From contig CP075493.1 of NCBI GenBank assembly GCA_021613535.1, positions 16,058,001 to 16,122,000 of the forward strand: a stretch of 64,000 nt of DNA. Direction: 5' to 3'. Positions 60,401-64,000 of this stretch are shown piece by piece. The stretch comes from Adineta vaga (Eukaryota > Rotifera). The first letter of the stretch is position 1. Every line of letters starts with the position of its first letter. Position numbers and translations under genes: made by a program. The notes under the pieces are model-generated. The model was not told the DNA's origin, did not search any database, and saw nothing but the letters and a program-made list of their open reading frames with translations.

Positions 60401-61007
60401 CATATTGTCAATAGGACCCAAAGGAACATTAGATGACTTAATTGTTATTGATTTCAATAATGATAATCATTTGGATATTGTTGTAATAAATAAGAAGAAT
60501 TCAATTATTTATGTATTTTTTGGAAATACGGATGGAAGTTATCAGTCATACAAATGGTTTTCTACTGGAGTCAATCTTCGTGATATCAGTTTAATAGTCA
60601 GTGATTTCGATGGAGATAATCAAAATGAAATAGCTGTTATTTATAGTTGGTTAAACACGGGTATTGTTCAATATCGATATAATAATGGTACTTTCCATTT
60701 TGATGATCAATTTTTCATGGATTCTATGAATTTTCATCAAGAAATATTTCAAACAAATTTAAATAGTGATAAATATTTCGATATCGTTCTTACTACAATT
60801 TTTCCATATAAAATCTATGTTTTCCTTGGAAATAAAGATGGAAAATTTCAAATACAACCTATTTACTTGGATAAAGATTCAAGTAACTATCATATAACAA
60901 AGATTGCTGATGTCAACAATGATAATTGTCAAGATATAATTCATCATATTCGTTATTCTTTTATCATAGACATCTTTATCAATACATGTGAATGTTCAAA
61001 ACAATAG
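48478..61007 (+). CDS. Giant three-cassette two-TM ectodomain protein with FG-GAP C-terminus
   Basis: Proposed join: 48478-48619, 49349-49641, 50590-51156, 51207-51513, 51575-51712, 52498-53087, 55868-56489, 56654-57036, 58312-59307, 59358-59493, 59618-59704, 59914-61007. That is 5,355 nt, about 1,784 aa, and all phases close. Cassettes A, B and C each have a first TM (for example RFYLILLIGSILIFCLF; WATRLYTILFTSCIISLIS), an ectodomain with CPC/CTC...F...VC.S.(F/L)...W, a Cys-rich end (Y..(Q/A)C(S/A)P..C.Y) and a second TM (IIVLLRILTPHIV). After C come another TM (KIKFLIILFLCIFASIIIF), a Thr-rich stalk and an FG-GAP domain (FNNDNHLDIVVINKK). The family is bdelloid-abundant as I recall it; its function is unknown, with a surface location inferred. 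It could instead be two or three adjacent genes, and the A-B donor (GA|GTAGAT) is the weakest junction. Confidence 0.65.
48662..48884 (+). other. Possible alternative or relic second exon
   Basis: Behind an acceptor (CACTTTTTTAG) the frame CTATTTATTTGAGTTGTCTG fits exon 48478-48619 in phase 1, as does the exon at 49349. It encodes a hydrophobic continuation (IYLSCLINIESRKSLF), then drifts without the conserved CPC motif and stops at 48884. It is either an unused duplicate of the TM1 second half or an alternative exon giving a short form. Confidence 0.35.
50385..50448. repeat. Perfect 22-bp intronic hairpin
   Basis: ATTGAAATCCAGTTCAGTTT plus TA, then a 20-nt loop, then the exact complement (50427-50448). 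It lies in the intron between exons ending 49641 and beginning 50590. It is of miRNA-precursor-like size, or a small foldback element. Confidence 0.7.
53685..55690 (+). mobile_element. Mariner/Tc1-type transposon, 2,006 bp, long terminal repeats
   Basis: The element is flanked by TA on both sides (53683-53684 and 55691-55692) and starts and ends CAGGGTGTAACATAACC / GGTTATGTTACACCCTG. The terminal inverted repeats extend about 206-208 bp (53685-53892 and 55485-55690) with a few mismatches, unusually long for mariner. It sits wholly inside the 53088-55867 intron of the large cassette gene, in the same orientation, and carries one broken transposase gene. Confidence 0.9.
54336..55393 (+). pseudogene. 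Mariner/IS630-type transposase, internally deleted
   Basis: The first frame (54336-55169) has an N-terminal helix-turn-helix region (TYREIRDEMIESTGNSFITR, HWNNTVEECY), a linker and GRP-like motif (GTGRPYVLS), the first catalytic Asp in APSDEFFIY and the second in VLFLHDKAPCMKANAT. It then loses frame. The second frame (to 55393) resumes at NSPDMNPAEN with the third catalytic residue and the C-terminus. Only about 20 residues separate the second and third catalytic residues instead of the usual 34 or more, so about 50 nt and the frame have been lost. The enzyme is inactive. Confidence 0.85.
57161..57835. repeat. 675-bp nested inverted repeat (foldback) in an intron
   Basis: The left arm begins GCTAGCACCACGAAACTAAG and the right arm ends with its complement. 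The arms (about 57161-57453 and 57545-57835) are nearly identical around a loop of about 90 nt. Within each arm a subunit of about 90 bp occurs twice: GAATTCCCGTC, TTCGACG..., GTCGAATGG..., TTTTATTCAC(G)GG. The subunit itself is partly palindromic (TTCGAC...GTCGAA). It lies in the 57037-58311 intron. There is no coding capacity. Confidence 0.9.
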
Positions 61008-63299
61008 ATTATTCAAAAGACTTTAATATTGAATGAGTTTACTGCTTCAGACTTACCGAGATGCTTATCGTAATTATTCAATAACATGACGCTTTTTTTT
61101 CATTATTCTATATTTATATTTTATCTTTCTTATTTATAAAAATACCAAAAAAAAACTTACAAATCTTCTTTAACTTCTTCCAGTATATACCCTATTAAGT
61201 GTCTAATAGTTTTTGCTTTATCAAAACTTGAACAATTCTATAAAAAGGTGATCATGTTTCCATTTGTTTAAATTATGAAGAAATTGAATTGAATTGCATT
61301 TTTATCTATCAGAATTTTAATCAATTCCAATATAATATCATACATAAGTGACACTTTTGCTAGATTACTATCCTTGAATGATATTACCCAGGTCGAAAAA
61401 TCCGAGCCGGATCCCGTCGGAACCAGAATATTCCGGCAATTTCATGGAAGCAGGATTCCGAACCGGATATTTTCGTTTTTTTCCGCTCGCTTCTGACTAA
61501 CTTCCAGTAAGTTCTAGTCGGAAAACTGCTTCCATTGTCCTGTATTTTCCGGTTGGAACCTTTTGGAACCAGCTGGAACTGTCCGGAATATCCTCAGAAA
61601 GACGTGATTTCCGACAGGTTCCGTGCGGATCCGCAGCCGGGAAACATCGTCCTGGGTATAATCGAAATAATTAGCTGCATAGAATTGTTAACCCACTGGC
61701 AAATGTTAAATTATTTTGGGTATTACTAACCTATGCAAACAGCACACCCACAGAACTTCATGATCTACATTTTGGCTCAATTATGTGCCATCCTCAAACA
61801 CGTTCTAACGATAAAATCTGTCAGAGACATATAAAACCGGTATACAAGCATATTTCGAGACCTACTAACACTCAAAATCTTTATCATAGTTCAGACAAAT
61901 ACTCACGCCAGCACTCTCACTAGAAACTAGGTACTATCCGAATGCCAATAGACTTCTTATTAAATTTTACGATCTATTTTACGATTTTTGTATTTATTCA
62001 ATTAAACATGATAAATCATTACGTATTATGCACTAGAGTCCGATTTATAGTGCTAATATAACTATTTTCAAGAAATGAAAAAAAACATGGGTAAAAACGA
62101 GCCGTTTTTTTGTAGTCCGACAGGAAGCGGTTTTAATGACACATGATTCAGGGTCCTATCTAATGTAATAAAAAATTAGATAGATTTACAAGAGATGGTA
62201 GTCTTATAAAAAAAAAGTGATACTTCGTAGGTGAAAATTTAGATGTCCTATATATCATAGAATCTAGTTCTAGAATGCATACATAGGACCACTCAAACAT
62301 GAAGAATTCGATTAGCACACCAGCGCGAATAAAAAGTGAAGAATTAAAGAGAGAGAGAGAGGATATGACTTTTAGAGAAGTTTTAGAAAAATTAGGATTT
62401 TGGAGGTTTAGAACCCTTCAGTATTTTGCATTTTTCTTGACGAAAACTTGATCAAAATTAAAAAAACAATACTATATTCGTGATCAGCGTGAAGAACTGC
62501 ATCTAGTTATGCATCTTTGTGCCAAAACTCGGAGATGCTGTAATTTCGCTTTAATTGCACCTTACAAATCAGGAGTATTCGAGTAATTGTATTAAGTAAG
62601 CGTACTTTAAACGAATTGTTTGATTCATTTTTATACTGATTGTCACGAATGAAAACTTGTTATTTTTGTTTCTTCTTATAGAAAACGAAATTTTATATGA
62701 CATTAGAATTATATCTGATGAGAATTACTATAGAAAGATGCGTAAGTAGAGAGGAATACGACTAAAGGTTTGAAAATAACAAATGATAATATCAGAGGGG
62801 GGAAAATTTCGATGTCTTATGAATAGTTGCTGTCAAAAAGACATACCAATAAAAACAACATTTATAATTTGATTGTGTCGACGTTCTGCTGGGTGTGGAT
62901 GGGCGTGTTTACAGATAAGAAAATAATTCGAAGCAATCATACGATCGCGATTTAGTCACTTGTTCGGCTAGTTTGCTGATTCTGAAGATAGAAGAAAGAA
63001 GTTTATAATATATGAATGATGCATTACTTGTCGTCAATAGGTAATAGATGATCAGGCTTGGTTTGGATGTTTGTATATGTGAATGTGTATAATCTAAAAA
63101 GGATTACATAGATGTGTTGATGAAGAGATGGAAGGTAGAATGATAGATGAGTAACAGAGGAATAATAAATGGGTTTTATTTGAAGAAAAAAAAGTAAAAG
63201 TCTTTGTGTTGGTAAAGGAAAAAGTAGGAGGAATTGTACATTAGTATTGAATGAGAGAGGAAAAGTGTTTTTTGTTGAAATTTAAATGCAGAAATGATA
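61008..63299. other. Intergenic with a repeat island and telomere-like patch
   Basis: It holds the GC-rich island at 61387-61656 (listed separately), a (GA)n run at about 62350-62361, and a telomere-like G-rich patch GGGTGTGGATGGGCGTG near 62889. No coding exon is supported. Confidence 0.4.
61387..61656. mobile_element. GC-rich GGAWCCG island with CCCAGG termini (copy 3)
   Basis: The ends are TA-CCCAGGTCG and CGTCCTGGG-TA, an imperfect 9-bp inverted repeat with TA on both sides. The interior is packed with TTCCGG, GGAACC, GGATCC and TCGGAA words. The resemblance to the 37277 island (same CCCAGGTC start) suggests a non-autonomous element family. Confidence 0.6.
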
Positions 63300-64000
63300 T
63301 TAGTTTTCTGTTGATTCTATTTTGGTTAGTATTTCTCTTGATGGTTTTTTATGAATTAAGTATTGTTCAAGTGTTCGATTGGTGTTTCCTATCAGAAGAA
63401 TGCGTACATTATTCAGATCATTGGGGCCATATTTAAAATGTTTATTCCACCATTGATTGAATTGTTTTGGAAAGTGTGTTGTTAGAGCACTATCATATTT
63501 ATATTTTACATACATAATTGATTTATTCCATGGTTTTTTTTGTAAGACAGCAGGATATTGAATTGGATCTTTTATCGAGGCATTCAGTTGTTTTTTACGT
63601 CGTGAAGGTTTATGTAGTACTTCATGATGTAATCGTTGATAGATATCTGTATCTAATTGTTCTAAGACAGGAAGTGCATTGTAGTTGTGAAAAAAGTTTT
63701 TAAATTGGTAAGTGATAAATCTTGGTGGATAATTATTTAATAAGAGAGACATGTCAATACGAATACGTTCTGTAATAAAGTCTTCGACATGCGAACAAAG
63801 ACGAGCTGCACGTAATAAAGCTGTATATGGTATATTACGATGAATATGACGTGGATGATCTGATGTATAAAGTAATATATATGGTTCGGCAGTTGGTTTA
63901 TGATAGATCGATGTTCGTAATTGACCATTTTCATTAGTAATTGATACATCGAGAAAATTGACTGACAAACTAATTTCTGGTGTTATCTTAATATTAATAT
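63300..64000 (-). CDS. Athena-like Penelope RT, C-terminal part (runs off window)
   Basis: The minus-strand frame is open to the right edge of the window and ends at TAA 63300. It begins within the RT at the conserved FLDVSI motif and continues through the thumb (SDHPRHIHRNIPYTALLRAA, CSHVEDFITERIRIDMSLLL). The C-terminal extension has a basic SRRKKQLN block, PAVLQKKPWNKSIMYVKY and NTNRTLEQYLIHKKPSRE, the conserved tail of Athena-type, endonuclease-lacking Penelope elements of bdelloids. No GIY-YIG domain follows the stop. No stops or frameshifts are seen in this part, so the copy may be young; the rest lies outside the window. Confidence 0.85.
   Translation of the reverse strand, partial: INIKITPEISLSVNFLDVSITNENGQLRTSIYHKPTAEPYILLYTSDHPRHIHRNIPYTALLRAARLCSHVEDFITERIRIDMSLLLNNYPPRFITYQFKNFFHNYNALPVLEQLDTDIYQRLHHEVLHKPSRRKKQLNASIKDPIQYPAVLQKKPWNKSIMYVKYKYDSALTTHFPKQFNQWWNKHFKYGPNDLNNVRILLIGNTNRTLEQYLIHKKPSREILTKIESTEN

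Noticed and set aside
61535-61729. 64-aa plus-strand frame
   Set aside because: It overlaps the GC-rich island and ends just beyond it, with no independent support.

Overview
The window looks like AT-rich, intron-rich metazoan DNA from a bdelloid rotifer (Adineta/Rotaria-like). I infer this from scattered telomere-like TGTGGG/CCCACA tracts (the bdelloid telomere unit), Athena-like and GIY-YIG Penelope-like retroelements, many short GT-AG introns (about 50-70 nt), and gene families known to be expanded in bdelloids: ADP-ribosyltransferases, FG-GAP proteins, NHL proteins and EGF/7TM receptors. No database search was possible. Gene models come from reading frames, splice signals and phase consistency.

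Layout. 0.6-1.4 kb: small membrane protein (-). 3.35-4.6 kb: EGF/7TM receptor (-). 5.3-6.9 kb: two-exon ADP-ribosyltransferase (+). 6.9-9 kb: telomere-like hairpin, decayed Penelope element with GIY-YIG domain, and a solo LTR with a 5-bp target duplication. 10.2-10.8 kb: membrane protein. 11.4-15.2 kb: decayed acidic ORF, then an Athena-like Penelope element that kept introns and is cut by a MITE. 18.2-20.3 kb: F-box/LRR gene with one 84-nt exon per repeat. 20.5-21.6 kb: tRNA-like sequence and GNAT pseudogene. 22.0-23.3 kb: secreted NHL protein. 26.1-26.6 kb: truncated receptor pseudogene. 27.3-28.0 kb: two small secreted-peptide loci. 28.1-31.4 kb: complete-looking M13 (neprilysin-type) metalloprotease (-). 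33.1-35.6 kb: membrane-anchored FG-GAP gene (-). 37.3-40.2 kb: repeat-rich zone with a MITE and a truncated GST. 40.5-42.6 kb: large FG-GAP exon (-). 42.9-44.4 kb: membrane-anchored ADP-ribosyltransferase with a one-base frameshift (-). 46.7-47.1 kb: unknown multi-exon gene (-). 48.5-61.0 kb: the main object. 63.3-64 kb: 3' end of a second Athena-like element (-).

The 48.5-61.0 kb locus can be read as one 12-exon gene of about 1,784 aa whose exon lengths and phases close exactly. It contains three successive copies of a two-transmembrane, Cys-rich ectodomain cassette, then a third type of membrane anchor, a Thr-rich stalk and an FG-GAP domain. The cassettes are joined by phase-1 introns. Two introns carry large passengers: a 2-kb mariner with about 206-bp terminal repeats, and a 675-bp nested inverted repeat.

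A second window-wide theme is a family of roughly 60-85-bp hairpins of the form CTTGAG-(telomere-like G-rich arm)-core-(C-rich arm)-CTCAAG. Two of them sit directly at the truncated edges of genes or elements, as if they mark old breakpoints or telomere-related joins.
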